Shown: positions 21,732 to 31,458, counted from the stretch's first letter. The stretch: DNA of 64,000 bases from Pseudomonas indica NBRC 103045 (GCF_002091635.1 NZ_BDAC01000003.1:62001-126000), one strand, 5' to 3'. Notes: generated by a model from the letters alone, not told the origin. A program made the numbers and translations.

Positions 21732-22372
21732 CCTGCCGCGTGTTGCTGGCTGACGATCACGCGGTCATCCGCGCCGGCGTGCGCGCGATGATCCAGGACA
21801 TCGACGACTTCACCATCGTCGGCGAAGCCGAGGACGGCAAGGAAACCGTCGAAATGGCTCGCGAACTGGAGCCCGACATCATCCTGCTGGATATCTCGAT
21901 GAAGAAAGTCAGCGGCCTGGAAGCCCTGCAAGCGCTCAACCGCCATTCGCCGGAGTGCAAGGTGCTGATCCTGTCCATGCACACCGGCCCGGAAGTGGTG
22001 CTCGAAGCCTTGCAGAAAGGCGCCCACGGCTACCTGCTCAAGGATGCCGCCGCCTACGAGCTGCGCCTGGCCCTGGAGGCGGTCCGGCGCGGCGACCGCT
22101 ACCTCAGCTCGGCTATCGTGCAGCCGGTAATCGAGCAGGCGGTGTCGAAGGTCAACTCGAACGCCGAACACACCCTCACCCAGCGCCAGCTGGAAATCCT
22201 CCGCCTGATTACCCGTGGCGAATCGACCCGCTCCATCGCCAACGGCCTGGGATTGAGCGTCAAGACAGTAGAGGCGCACCGGGCGCAGATCATGAAGCGC
22301 CTGCAGATCCACGACGTGCCCGGGCTGGTGCTGTATGCCGTGCGAGAAGGGATCATCAGCCCGGACGATTGA
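21728..22372 (+). CDS. NarL/FixJ-family response regulator
   Basis: This 214-residue regulator has a receiver (RVLLADDHAVIRAGVRAM, phospho-acceptor Asp55 in IILLDISMKKVSG, lysine in GYLLKDAA) and a LuxR-type helix-turn-helix (LTQRQLEILRLITRGESTRSIANGLGLSVKTVEAHR at about 155-190). No sensor kinase gene is adjacent, so it is an orphan; the nearby CheA is one possible but unproven phosphodonor. It follows the chemotaxis cluster in the same direction and overlaps the small leader frame by four bases. Confidence 0.93.
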   Translation: MTCRVLLADDHAVIRAGVRAMIQDIDDFTIVGEAEDGKETVEMARELEPDIILLDISMKKVSGLEALQALNRHSPECKVLILSMHTGPEVVLEALQKGAHGYLLKDAAAYELRLALEAVRRGDRYLSSAIVQPVIEQAVSKVNSNAEHTLTQRQLEILRLITRGESTRSIANGLGLSVKTVEAHRAQIMKRLQIHDVPGLVLYAVREGIISPDD

Positions 22373-22375
22373 CCT

Positions 22376-23302
22376 CTACTGCGGCGCAGGCTCCACCACC
22401 TGCAACACCCGACTCAGCACCGGGCAGCCCTCCGGCAGGTGCATGCGCAGCGCCGCCGGCCTGGCATCGAAGCGCAGGTGCGTGCTCTGCATCGGCTCGC
22501 CATCGAGATTCAGCGCCAACCCTTCCGGCGCGTCCAATTCGATCCAAGGCAGGCGTGCGCAGACCGACACCGTTTCCAGCCCGAGGATGCCCCCTGAAAG
22601 CAGGGTTCCCAGTGTCGCCGGGATGTCCTGTGGCGCCGGCACGATGCAGATATCCAGCAAGCCATCGTCGACCACCGCCTGCGGGCAGAGCACATGGCCG
22701 CCGCCGGCCTGCCGGCCATTGCCGATGCCCAGGGCGAGGAATTCCCCCTCCCACTCGAAATCCGGTCCGCGAAAACGGCCGAACGACGCATGGACCTCGG
22801 GAAAACGACTGAGGCCGGTGAGGAAATACGCGGCACTGCCCAGCAACTTTTTCAGCTCCTCCGGCGTGTTGGCGGTGATCTTCGAGCCGAAACCGCCGGT
22901 CGCCATGTTGAGGAACAGTTGGCCATCCACCTGCCCCAGGTCCACCGGCACGGCGGGCCGATCGAGCACGGCCAGCGCCTCATCCGGCGGCAGCGCCATG
23001 CCGGCGGCACGGGCGAAATCGTTGCCGGTGCCCAGCGGCAACAGCGCCAGGCTGGCCTGGCCGCCGGCATTCGCCAGGGCTTCGGCGACCTCGCGCAAGG
23101 TGCCGTCGCCGCCCCCGGCGACGATGATCGGATACCCCGCCTGCAACCCCTCGGCCACCAGCCGCTGGGCGTCCCCCGGCTCCCAAGTCAAACGCACCGC
23201 CAGATCCCAGCCCTGTTCCCGACGGGTCTGCACCGCCGCGCGCACCTCGTCGTTGGTGGCCTGCTTGCCATGCAGAATCAGCCATGCCCTGCGTTCGCTC
23301 AT
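22376..23302 (-). CDS. yegS: Diacylglycerol-kinase-family lipid kinase (YegS/BmrU-like)
   Basis: The 308-residue protein has the DAGK catalytic signature IIVAGGGDGTLREVAEAL near residue 60-78 and LALLPLGTGNDFARAAGM, typical of YegS, a phosphatidylglycerol kinase in vitro. The C-terminal half is a beta-sandwich ending in a hydrophilic tail. The start MSERRAWLILHGK at 23302 fits the family. It converges with the response regulator (3-base gap) and lies next to the FGGY kinase locus, reading the same way, but a separate promoter is possible in the 99-base gap. Confidence 0.9.
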   Translation of the reverse strand: MSERRAWLILHGKQATNDEVRAAVQTRREQGWDLAVRLTWEPGDAQRLVAEGLQAGYPIIVAGGGDGTLREVAEALANAGGQASLALLPLGTGNDFARAAGMALPPDEALAVLDRPAVPVDLGQVDGQLFLNMATGGFGSKITANTPEELKKLLGSAAYFLTGLSRFPEVHASFGRFRGPDFEWEGEFLALGIGNGRQAGGGHVLCPQAVVDDGLLDICIVPAPQDIPATLGTLLSGGILGLETVSVCARLPWIELDAPEGLALNLDGEPMQSTHLRFDARPAALRMHLPEGCPVLSRVLQVVEPAPQ

Positions 23303-23401
23303 CGTGTTTCCTCTCCCCTGCGGACTCCGCTCCACTGTATTGACAGCGTGGCCGCGCTAAAAGCGCATCGTCATGACGGGTTTCAACAAAACGTAACGCG
23401 A

Positions 23402-24961
23402 TCAGGCCGGATAGCCGGTGATCTCACGGATGCTCCGGTACAGCGGGCGCAACTGGCGGTACATGCGTAGGTAGACCTCGCGATAGAGCCGCTGATAGGT
23501 GCGCTGCGCCTCGGCATTCGGCTGAAACACCTGGCCCACGCGGGTCATGGCGGCGATGGCGGTGGGAAAATCCCGGTGCAGGCCAAGGCCCACGGCACAG
23601 GCGATGGCCGCGCCCAGCCCGGACGTTTCGTAGGTATGCGGCCGCTCCGCCGGCAGGCCGAAGATGTCGGCGGTCAACTGCATCGCCGCATCGCTCTGCG
23701 AACCGCCGCCGGAGACGCGCAAACGGCTGATCCGCGTCCCCGAGCGCTGCTCGATACGCTCCTTGCCCTGGCGCAGGGCGTAGGCCAACCCCTCGAGAAT
23801 GGCGCGGTACAGGTGCGCGCGGCCATGCACGTCGCCGAAACCGATGATCGAGCCTTTCGCCTCCAGACCCGGCTCGCGGATACCGGGGGTCCAGTAGGGT
23901 TGCAGCAGCAAGCCCATGGAGCCCGGCGGCACACTGTCGACCAGCTCATCGAACAGCGTCTCCGGCTCGATGCCCAGCTCCAGCGCCTGCTGCATCTCGC
24001 GCAGGCCGAACTCCTGCTTAAACCAACTGACCATCCAGAAGCCGCGGTAGATCATCACCTCGGTGTTGTAGCGATCCGGCATCGCCGCCGGATACGGCGG
24101 AATCAGCGGAATGGTCTCCAGATAGCGGGTACGGGTGGTGTTGATGGTCGCCGTGGTGCCATAGGACAGGCAGGCGATGTCCGGCTGCTCGCCACCGGCA
24201 CCGAGCACTTCGCAAGCCTTGTCGGAACCGGCGGCGATCAGCGGCAGCCCTTCCGGAACGCCCAGGTGCCGGCCGGCCTCGGCCGTGATCGCCCCGAGCC
24301 GTTCCCCCGGTTTGTGCAAGGTGGGCAGTTGCTCGGGCCGCACCGCCAGCGCCTGCCACTTCCAGTCGCCCGGTCCGGCCCATTTCAGCCGCTTGTAGTC
24401 GAACGGCAGGTAGCCCACCGCACAACCCACCGAATCGACGAAGGCTCCGACCAGCCGATGGGTGAGAAAGCCGGACAGCAGCAACACCTTATGCGTCCGC
24501 GCCGCCACCTCCGGCTGATGCTGAGCCACCCAGTTGATCTCCGCCTGGCCACGGAAGTGATTCACCGTCGCCTCGGCGCCGATCAGCGTGAACAGCCAAC
24601 CCCAGGGCCCCTTGATCCGCTCGCGCACCTCGGCCCGGCGTTGGTCCAGCCAGAGAATTGCCGGACGCAGCGGCCGCCCTTGCTCGTCCACATGGATCAC
24701 CGTGCCGCGCTGGGTGGTCAGCGAGACGCCCTTGATCAGGCGCCGGTCGATATCCACCTGCTGCCACAGCCGCCGACAGGCTTCCCCCAGGCATTGCCAG
24801 TAATATTCCGGGTCCTGTTCGGCCCAGCCCGGCTGGGTGGAGTAATACGCCTCCAGCTCCACCCGGCCCTTGCCGATCAGGTTGCCAGCGAGGTCGAACA
24901 ACAGCGCTCGCACGCTCTGGGTGCCATTGTCGATAGCCAGCAGGTAGCTCGTTCCGCTCAA
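23402..24961 (-). CDS. FGGY-family carbohydrate kinase, substrate unknown
   Basis: The 519-residue protein belongs to the FGGY kinases: N-terminal ATP/phosphate motif [22 protein letters not shown], the C-terminal [20 protein letters not shown] and the lid segment [20 protein letters not shown] enzymes phosphorylate sugars or polyols such as xylulose, glycerol or ribulose. It is too divergent for me to name the substrate. A TTG at 24961 is taken as start since AGGGA lies six bases before it; no ATG is in frame nearby. The next genes upstream encode two FAD enzymes of triose-phosphate/ether-lipid type, suggesting one pathway. Confidence 0.88.
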   Translation of the reverse strand: MSGTSYLLAIDNGTQSVRALLFDLAGNLIGKGRVELEAYYSTQPGWAEQDPEYYWQCLGEACRRLWQQVDIDRRLIKGVSLTTQRGTVIHVDEQGRPLRPAILWLDQRRAEVRERIKGPWGWLFTLIGAEATVNHFRGQAEINWVAQHQPEVAARTHKVLLLSGFLTHRLVGAFVDSVGCAVGYLPFDYKRLKWAGPGDWKWQALAVRPEQLPTLHKPGERLGAITAEAGRHLGVPEGLPLIAAGSDKACEVLGAGGEQPDIACLSYGTTATINTTRTRYLETIPLIPPYPAAMPDRYNTEVMIYRGFWMVSWFKQEFGLREMQQALELGIEPETLFDELVDSVPPGSMGLLLQPYWTPGIREPGLEAKGSIIGFGDVHGRAHLYRAILEGLAYALRQGKERIEQRSGTRISRLRVSGGGSQSDAAMQLTADIFGLPAERPHTYETSGLGAAIACAVGLGLHRDFPTAIAAMTRVGQVFQPNAEAQRTYQRLYREVYLRMYRQLRPLYRSIREITGYPA

Positions 24962-25013
24962 GACCAATCCCTTTCGTCATTCAAATCAAGGGCGAATTCA
25001 GGTGCCCGTTACC

Positions 25014-25156
25014 TGTGGGAGCGGGCTCTGCTCGCGAATCCGGGCAGCACAACAGCTTCGCCAGCAGAGCTGGCTCCTACGCGAAAGCCGATCTGCGTAG
25101 GGGCGAATTTATTCGCCCGGCAAGGGTCGGCTGGGCGAATGAATTCGCCCCTACAG
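25014..25156. repeat. Composite REP cluster (GAGC / GCTGGC and GGGCGAAT families)
   Basis: The gap between the FGGY kinase and the dehydrogenase holds GGGAGCGGGCTCTGCTCGC (25017-25035), the reverse of the CCAGCTCTGCTGG element (25061-25078), and two opposed copies of GGGCGAATNNATTCGCCC (25100-25118 and 25133-25151) bounded by GTAG and CTAC. The last two can pair as a large hairpin. Same units recur at 42.8 kb and 53.4 kb. Confidence 0.8.
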
Positions 25157-25192
25157 AGGTCTGGCCTTAACCAGAGCCAGGCCATCCGGGAA

Positions 25193-26788
25193 TCAAGACA
25201 ACGGCTCCTCGCCGTCCGGCAGGCTGTAGCTCCTCCGCCACAGCGCCCGGTACGCCTCTTCCTCGACCTGCCAGCGCGCATCGTCCCAGCCCAGCCGCAC
25301 CTGGCACAGGGCGCGCACGCGCGGCAACTCGGCAGCGGCACCATTGGCCAGCAGCAGCCCGACGCGGGTGCGGCGCAGCAGCAGATCATCCAGATGCAGC
25401 ACCAGCTCCCGCTCGCAGGCGAAGGCCAGCTCGGCCCACAGCGTCTCGGTCGTCCCCACCCGCTCGGTGCCAAGGCTCTCGATCAAGCGGACCAAGGCCG
25501 GCATCTCCCGTCCATAGCGCCCCATCAGTCGCGCACGCAGAGCCGGAGACAGCATGGGCACTTCCACCGGCGGCACCGGGCCGAACACCGCCCCGCCATC
25601 CTCCGCCACCGCTCGCCCCACGAACGGCGCGCAAGCCCGCAACACATCCAGCGCCAGCAGGCGGAAGGTGGTCAACTTGCCGCCGGCCAGGGTCACATGG
25701 CCGGGCTCCACCCACAACGCATGCTCGCGATTTTCCGCCGAGGGCGTGCGGTTCAGGTCGCCGTCACTGACCACGGGACGCACACCGGCCCAGGTCGACA
25801 GCACGTCGTCCCGCCCGATGTTTGCAGAGGGAAACTCCTGGGCACAGGCGGCCAGCAGGTAATCCACCTCCGTCGGGGTGATGCGCGCTTCGCTATCCAG
25901 ATCCTCGTCATGATCGAGATCGGTGGTTCCGATCACCGTAGCCCCTTCCCAGGGAAAGACGAACACCGGGCGGCCATCCGCGGCGTGCATGAAGCTGAAG
26001 GCATGGGCCAGCGGTAGCCGCCATCCTGGCAACAGCAGGTGACTGCCACGCAGTGGACGAATGCGCGTGCCGTCGGCCGACGGGTGCAGCCGCTCGCACC
26101 AGGCACCGGTGGCCTGGGCTACCGCTTTGGCCCGGAAGGTAAAGCAGCGGCCGTTTTCGCGGTCCTCGGCGAGCAGCCCGCAGACCCGCCCCGCCTCGCG
26201 ATGCAACGTCACCACACGGACGCCGTTCAGCGCCTCGCCGCCCTCGGCCCGAGCCTCGCCGAGCACACGCAGAACCAGCCGGGCGTCATCGGTCACCGCA
26301 TCGAAAAAGCGCGTGCCGCCGAGCAACCCTTCTTCCCTCAATCCCGGTGCCAGGTACCGGAGTTGTTGCAACGGGTAGTAGAGATGGTTGCGCTTGCCGG
26401 CCAGGGCGTCGTACAGCGCCAGCAACCCACCGAACACCCTGGGTCCGGGAAAACCGCCCCGGTAATGCGCCATCAGGAAGCTCAACGGCTCCACCAACCC
26501 CGGCGCTTCGTGCAGCAGGCGCTGGCGCTCGCGCACCGAATCGCGGCTGAGACGAAACTGGCCCTTGGCGATGTAGCGCAACCCGCCGTGCACCATCTTC
26601 GACGAACGGCTGGAAGTACCCCAGGCGAAATCGCGCTGCTCCAGCAGCAGGCAGCGCCAGCCGCGCCGGGACGCCTCGCGGAGAATGCCGGCGCCGGTGA
26701 TGCCGCCGCCGATCACCAGCAGGTCCCATTCGCAGGCAGCCAGCTCGGGCAGGGCCGCGTCTCGCCAGGCGGCATTCCAGGCGTTCAT
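25193..26788 (-). CDS. FAD-dependent glycerol-3-phosphate dehydrogenase family protein (GlpD-like)
   Basis: The 531-residue flavoprotein has the N-terminal FAD motif LLVIGGGITGAGILREASRRGW, then GTSSRSSKMVHGGLRYIAKGQFRL, which is the GlpD/GlpA substrate-site signature. A C-terminal cap domain follows. GlpD oxidises sn-glycerol 3-phosphate to dihydroxyacetone phosphate and passes electrons to quinone. Because it is in an operon-like set with an FGGY kinase and an AGPS-like oxidase rather than glpF/glpK, it may act on a modified glycerol phosphate; that is inference. Its start overlaps the upstream gene by four bases. Confidence 0.88.
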   Translation of the reverse strand: MNAWNAAWRDAALPELAACEWDLLVIGGGITGAGILREASRRGWRCLLLEQRDFAWGTSSRSSKMVHGGLRYIAKGQFRLSRDSVRERQRLLHEAPGLVEPLSFLMAHYRGGFPGPRVFGGLLALYDALAGKRNHLYYPLQQLRYLAPGLREEGLLGGTRFFDAVTDDARLVLRVLGEARAEGGEALNGVRVVTLHREAGRVCGLLAEDRENGRCFTFRAKAVAQATGAWCERLHPSADGTRIRPLRGSHLLLPGWRLPLAHAFSFMHAADGRPVFVFPWEGATVIGTTDLDHDEDLDSEARITPTEVDYLLAACAQEFPSANIGRDDVLSTWAGVRPVVSDGDLNRTPSAENREHALWVEPGHVTLAGGKLTTFRLLALDVLRACAPFVGRAVAEDGGAVFGPVPPVEVPMLSPALRARLMGRYGREMPALVRLIESLGTERVGTTETLWAELAFACERELVLHLDDLLLRRTRVGLLLANGAAAELPRVRALCQVRLGWDDARWQVEEEAYRALWRRSYSLPDGEEPLS

Positions 26789-28389
26789 GCGTCGCCGTCT
26801 TGCAGCAAGGCGCCGGGGTTAAGGCGGCGCTGCGGGTCGAAATGCGCCGCCAGCGCCTGCAACGCCGCCATTCCCAACGGCCCCTTTTCCCTCAGCAGGT
26901 AGGGCGCGTGATCGCGGCCGACGCCGTGCTGGTGGCTGATGGTGCCGCGGTTTTCCACGATGGTCCGGCTGGCCGCCTGCTTGAGCCGGCGCCAGCGCTC
27001 GTGGGTCGCGGCGTAGCTGGCCGCCGGGCGGAACACATAGGTGGTGTAGAGGCTGGAGCCCTCGCCGTAGACATGGGAAAGGTGGGTAAACACGTGAACC
27101 CGCTCGCCCTCCGCCGCCAGGGCATAGCTCAGGCTGCGCTCGACCTTGCGCAGCAACGCATCGACGTTCGACCAGTCGGTAGCCGTCTCCAGGGTGTCCA
27201 CCGCGTAGCCCGCCTGCCACAGGCTTTCGCGCAGGTACGGGAAGCGGAAACGGCCCTCGGCCCATTTCGCGCCGAGCAGGGTACCGGTGAATACCCCGCC
27301 GAACGCTTTCAGCAACTGCCGCGCCTGCTTCAGGGCATTGGCCGTCTGCACGCGGCTACCGGTGACGCCGAAGGTCAGCAGGCATTTGCCGGCGCCCGCG
27401 CCGCGCCAGCCCAAGTACTTTTCCAACAGGGCGATACGGCCGGGATGCCCGGCCAGGGCCAGTTGGGTTTCGGTCTCCAGCGCGTTGGACAGGCGCAGCA
27501 TGGACAGCGGCACCCGCTCCTGGGCCAGGCTGCGCACGGCCTGCAGCGCCCGCGGCCAGTCCGGCAGGAACACCCCGTAGAACGCCTCCCGCTCGGCCAG
27601 CCGCGAAACCCGCACACGGACCTCCGAAATCACGCCGAAACGCCCTTCCGAGCCCAGCACCAGTTCGCGCAGGTCGGGACCGGCCGCCGAGGCCGGAAAG
27701 GTGGGAATTTCCAGCGGACCGGCGAAGGTTTCCAGAATCCCGCCGGCGAACAGGTGCTCGATCCGCCCGTAGCGCAGGGACTGCTGACCGCTGGAACGAC
27801 TGGCCACCCAGCCGCCGAGGGTGGAGAGTTCCCAGGATTGCGGGAAATGCCCGAGGGTGAAACCACGGGCACGCAACTGACTCTCAACCTGGGGGCCATT
27901 GGCACCCGGACCGAAACGGGCGATCTGGCTCTCTTCGTCCAGTTCCAGCAGGCGGTTCATCCGCTCCAGGGAAAGGCTGACCACCGGCCGGGTCGAGGCT
28001 TCGGGGTTGATATGCCCGGCCACCGAGGTGCCGCCACCGTAGGGGATCAGGACCAGATCCTGACGCTCGGCCCAGGCCAGCAGCTTGCGGATGTCCTCGG
28101 CGCTCTCCGGGTAGGCAACCCCGTCCGGGAACACACCGAAGTCGCCTTCGCGCATCGCCAGCCAGTCCGGCAGGCTCTGCCCGCGCGCGTGGCGCACCCG
28201 GTCCTCGGCGCGGGTGGTAATCAGCGGATGAGCTTCCAGGCGCGAAGCCGGCACACGCGCCAGCACGCTCTCCAGGCTGGCGTCCGGCAGGGGCCGCCCA
28301 CTGCCGATCCGCGCGGCGAGAAAATCCGCGCCGCCTGCCGGCAGCTCGACCACCGTTGCCTCGTCGCCCCAGCCGTTCCAGCGTCGCAT
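26785..28389 (-). CDS. FAD-binding oxidase, alkyldihydroxyacetonephosphate synthase-like
   Basis: The 534-residue protein starts MRRWNGWGDE, a typical AGPS beginning, and has the VAO/PCMH FAD domain with VLIPYGGGTSVAGHI, LGHFPQSWELSTLGGWVASRSSGQQSLRYG and GPDLRELVLGSEGRFGVIS. In true AGPS, which swaps the acyl chain of acyl-DHAP for a fatty alcohol, a three-histidine stretch near the C terminus is catalytic; here the motif is ISHQHGVGRDH, with the middle His changed to Gln. It is the first gene of the leftward set with the GlpD-like protein and FGGY kinase. Actual reaction unknown. Confidence 0.85.
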   Translation of the reverse strand: MRRWNGWGDEATVVELPAGGADFLAARIGSGRPLPDASLESVLARVPASRLEAHPLITTRAEDRVRHARGQSLPDWLAMREGDFGVFPDGVAYPESAEDIRKLLAWAERQDLVLIPYGGGTSVAGHINPEASTRPVVSLSLERMNRLLELDEESQIARFGPGANGPQVESQLRARGFTLGHFPQSWELSTLGGWVASRSSGQQSLRYGRIEHLFAGGILETFAGPLEIPTFPASAAGPDLRELVLGSEGRFGVISEVRVRVSRLAEREAFYGVFLPDWPRALQAVRSLAQERVPLSMLRLSNALETETQLALAGHPGRIALLEKYLGWRGAGAGKCLLTFGVTGSRVQTANALKQARQLLKAFGGVFTGTLLGAKWAEGRFRFPYLRESLWQAGYAVDTLETATDWSNVDALLRKVERSLSYALAAEGERVHVFTHLSHVYGEGSSLYTTYVFRPAASYAATHERWRRLKQAASRTIVENRGTISHQHGVGRDHAPYLLREKGPLGMAALQALAAHFDPQRRLNPGALLQDGDA

Positions 28390-28502
28390 GCCTCACTCCT
28401 TGTCCGGAAACCTGATGGCCTGCATAGTAATCGGCCACTGGCCACCGTCACTGTCGGATCGGGCCAGCCCGAGTCGCCAATCACGACAACAAGAACGACT
28501 GC

Positions 28503-29528
28503 ATGCACAGCCTCGGCCACACCTCGGTTCCCGCCCTGCTCAAATACCTGCGTCTGGCCGAACACCTCGGCCTCGACCAGGATGCCGCGCTCGCCGCCGC
28601 CGGCCTCAGCGCCACCGACCTCGCCGACAACAGCCGACGTGTGTCGGGAGAGGCCCATGAAAGGCTTCTCGGCCACCTGCTCGACGCCTCCGGCGACCCA
28701 CTGTTCGGCCTGCACGCGGCACGCTTCGTCCAGCCCGGCTCCTGGAGCGTGCTCGGTTACATCACGATGAACTGCGCCACCCTGGGCGAGGCCATGAGCC
28801 GCATCGTCCCCTACGAAAAGCTGGTGGGCGACATGGGCGTCAGCCGGGTGGAGGCCGCCGTCGATCATGTGCGGCTGATCTGGACCTGCCGCCACCGGCC
28901 TGCGGAAATCCGCCGGCACATGGTAGAGAACGTGCTCGCATCCTGGCTGCTTTACGCCCGCTGGATCGCCGACATGGAGCGCTCGCCACGGGAGGTCTGG
29001 TTCGAACACGCGCGACCGGAGGCCGCACCACTCGCGGAGTACGAGGCGATCTTCGGATGCCCGGTGAAATTCGAGCAGAGCTGCAACGCCCTGCTGGTGC
29101 CGCTGGAGTACCTGGGGATTCCTCTGCGCCAGGCCGACGCCAACCTGCTGCGCACCCTGGAAGAACATGCCCTGACGCTGATGGCCGGGCTGGACGACGA
29201 CGAACCGTTGCCGCTACGGGTGAAGAACGCCCTGCGCCTGCTGCTGAAGGACGGCCTGCCGCGCAAGGAGCGCGTCGCCGAGCGTTTCGCCATGACCGTG
29301 CGGACCCTGCAACGTCACCTGCAACAGGCCGGCACCAGCTACCAGGAAATCCTCGACCGGCTACGCCAGGAACTGGCCGAGCACTACCTGCTGCGCAGCG
29401 ACCTGCCGATCCAGGACATCGCCCACTACCTGGGCTTCACCGAACCCCGCTCGTTCCACCGCAGCTTCAAGGGCTGGACCGGCATGACACCGGGGGAATT
29501 CCGCGAAAGCCGCCGACAGACTTCATAA
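28503..29528 (+). CDS. AraC-family transcriptional regulator
   Basis: The 341-residue protein has an N-terminal arabinose-binding-like effector region of the type seen in OruR/ArgR-like Pseudomonas regulators and a C-terminal AraC helix-turn-helix pair (about 235-335): VAERFAMTVRTLQRHLQQAGTSYQEIL and PIQDIAHYLGFTEPRSFHRSFKGWTGMTPGEFR. It is divergent from the AGPS-like oxidase across a 113-base gap, the usual layout for a local activator of the kinase/FAD-enzyme genes. In P. aeruginosa PA3027 holds the same position. Confidence 0.92.
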   Translation: MHSLGHTSVPALLKYLRLAEHLGLDQDAALAAAGLSATDLADNSRRVSGEAHERLLGHLLDASGDPLFGLHAARFVQPGSWSVLGYITMNCATLGEAMSRIVPYEKLVGDMGVSRVEAAVDHVRLIWTCRHRPAEIRRHMVENVLASWLLYARWIADMERSPREVWFEHARPEAAPLAEYEAIFGCPVKFEQSCNALLVPLEYLGIPLRQADANLLRTLEEHALTLMAGLDDDEPLPLRVKNALRLLLKDGLPRKERVAERFAMTVRTLQRHLQQAGTSYQEILDRLRQELAEHYLLRSDLPIQDIAHYLGFTEPRSFHRSFKGWTGMTPGEFRESRRQTS

Positions 29529-29546
29529 CCGAGCCTATACGCCGTA

Positions 29547-29624
29547 GCCCCGGATAAGCGAAGCGCAATTCGAGGGTCGATCTCTCGCACTCATCCCACA
29601 TAGGGGCGAATTTATTCGCCCACT
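29547..29624. repeat. REP-like palindromes after the AraC gene
   Basis: The gap contains a CCGGATAAGCG..GCAATTCG element (29553-29575), of the same type as 32412 and 53402, and a copy of GGGCGAATTTATTCGCCC (29604-29621). It separates the AraC gene from the convergent moeA. Confidence 0.7.
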
Positions 29625-29640
29625 GGAGCGAAACCCAGGC

Positions 29641-30855
29641 CTACACCAACACCTCGCTCAACGGAATGAACGTCACCGCATCGCCCTCGGCCAGGGTCGT
29701 GCCTTCGCGCACCTCCACCAAGCCATCGGCCCAGGCGACGCTCCGCAGTACCCCGGAGCTCTGGTTGGCGTAGATCACCGCACGACCGTTCTCCAGCCGC
29801 GCACGCAAGTATTCGCGGCGGTTGCCTGGTTTCGTCCAGGTGAAGCCGGCCGGCACGCTGAAGCGCAGCGGTGTTACCTCGGCACAACCCAGGCGACGCA
29901 GCAGGTACGGGCGGGTCAGCAGGGCGAAGGTCACCAGGGTCGAGGCCGGGTTGCCCGGCAGGCCGATCACCGGCACGCCCCGGTAATGCCCGCAGGTCAA
30001 CGGTTTGCCCGGCTTGATCGCCAGCTTCCACAGCGCCAGCTCGCCGGCTTCGCGCAGGACTTGACCGAGGAAGTCCGCCTCCCCCACCGATACGCCACCG
30101 GTGGACAGCAACAGGTCGACATCGGCCAACTCACCGAGACAGACGCGGGTACGGTCGAGATCGTCCGGCAGGATGCCACCGTCCACCACCTCGCATCCCA
30201 GGCGCTGGAGCCAACTGGCAAGCAGGCGGCGGTTGCTGTTGTAAATCTGCCCCGGCCCGAGCGACTGGCCGGGCTCGACCAGCTCGTCGCCGGTGGACAA
30301 CAGCGCCACACGCGGGCGGCGGCGAACCGTCAGCTCGGCCGCTCCGAGGGAAGCGGCCAGACCCAATTCGATCGGCCCCAGCCGGGTACCGGCATCCAGC
30401 ACCGTCTCGCCCCGGCGCGTCTCCTGGCCTTGCGGGCGCACGTGCTGACCAGCGCGGATGGCTTCGAGGAAACGCACCCGACCATCGGCCAGGACCTCGA
30501 CGTTCTCCTGCATCTCCACGCAATCCGCGCCGGCCGGCAACGGGGCACCGGTGAAAATACGCGCGCAGGTGTCCGCTTGCAGCGGCTCGGGGGCCTGCCC
30601 GGCGAAGATGCACTGGCTTACCGGCAACGGCTCGCCGGCATCGGCCTGACGCAGGGCGTAGCCGTCCATGGCGCTGTTCGGCCAGGGTGGCAGGTCCAGC
30701 CCGGCGACCAGCGGTTCGGCCAGCACCCGGCCCTCGGCGGAAGCCAGCGGCAGGCGCTCGGTCTCCCGGATCGGCGCCGACTCGGCCAGCGCCAGGAGGC
30801 GTTCCAGGGCCGTTTCGACCGGCAGCAGGCCAGGCTTGTCGCAGCAGCCGCTCAT
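29641..30855 (-). CDS. moeA: Molybdopterin molybdenumtransferase MoeA
   Basis: The 404-residue protein catalyses insertion of molybdate into adenylylated molybdopterin. It has the MoeA N-terminal domains (ALERLLALAESAPI, DLPPWPNSAMDGYALR), the MogA-like domain with LLSTGGVSVGEADFLGQVL and GLPGNPASTLVTFALL, and the C-terminal MoeA domain. Length is standard. Its ATG overlaps the moaB stop codon (ATGA), so the two are translationally coupled. In P. aeruginosa the equivalents are moeA2 and moaB2. Confidence 0.95.
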   Translation of the reverse strand: MSGCCDKPGLLPVETALERLLALAESAPIRETERLPLASAEGRVLAEPLVAGLDLPPWPNSAMDGYALRQADAGEPLPVSQCIFAGQAPEPLQADTCARIFTGAPLPAGADCVEMQENVEVLADGRVRFLEAIRAGQHVRPQGQETRRGETVLDAGTRLGPIELGLAASLGAAELTVRRRPRVALLSTGDELVEPGQSLGPGQIYNSNRRLLASWLQRLGCEVVDGGILPDDLDRTRVCLGELADVDLLLSTGGVSVGEADFLGQVLREAGELALWKLAIKPGKPLTCGHYRGVPVIGLPGNPASTLVTFALLTRPYLLRRLGCAEVTPLRFSVPAGFTWTKPGNRREYLRARLENGRAVIYANQSSGVLRSVAWADGLVEVREGTTLAEGDAVTFIPLSEVLV

Positions 30856-31391
30856 CCGCGGCTCTCGCAGGGCGCCGCCTGTTTCAGATGCGGGACGAAG
30901 TTGCACGGGCGGTGACGGGCGTCCAGTTGCTCGGCGAGGATGCCGTCCCAGGCGGTGCGGCAGGCGTTGGTGGAGCCCGGCAGACAGCACACCAGGGTGC
31001 CGTTGGAAAGGCCGGCCAGGGCTCGGGACTGCACGGTGGAGGTGCCGATGTCGGCCACGGAAATCTGCCGGAACAGCTCGCCGAAGCCATCGACGGTCTT
31101 GTCCAGCAGGCAGCTCACGGCTTCCGGCGTGCTGTCGCGGCCGGTGAAGCCGGTGCCGCCGGTGATCAGCACCACCTGCACGGTTTCGTCGGCGATCCAG
31201 GTGGCGACCTGGGCTCGGATTTTGTAGAGGTCGTCCTTCAGCAGCACACGCGCGGCGAGGTTATGGCCGGCGGCAGTGAGGCGATCGACGAAAAGTTGGC
31301 CCGAGGTATCGGTTTCCAGGGTACGGGTGTCGCTGACGGTCAGGACGGCGATGTTCAGCGGGACGAATGCCGCTTCAGCCTTGTGGTTCAT
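30852..31391 (-). CDS. moaB: Molybdenum cofactor biosynthesis protein MoaB
   Basis: The 179-residue protein of the MoaB/Mog family has the signature [20 protein letters not shown] and [22 protein letters not shown]. It adenylylates molybdopterin before metal insertion by MoeA. The start [21 protein letters not shown] at 31391 is chosen over long upstream frame extension that has no homology. It is divergent from mobA across 67 bases and coupled to moeA downstream. Confidence 0.95.
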   Translation of the reverse strand: MNHKAEAAFVPLNIAVLTVSDTRTLETDTSGQLFVDRLTAAGHNLAARVLLKDDLYKIRAQVATWIADETVQVVLITGGTGFTGRDSTPEAVSCLLDKTVDGFGELFRQISVADIGTSTVQSRALAGLSNGTLVCCLPGSTNACRTAWDGILAEQLDARHRPCNFVPHLKQAAPCESRG

Positions 31392-31458
31392 AGGCTCGAT
31401 CCGGTTGTGGGGGAGGCAGACCGGTGTTATATCACAGCCCCCGACTGGAGCGCCGCCC

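Noticed and set aside
23303-23401. TTGACA..TAAAAG as a promoter near 23337
   Set aside because: The two boxes are only 12 bases apart and read toward the convergent FGGY kinase gene.
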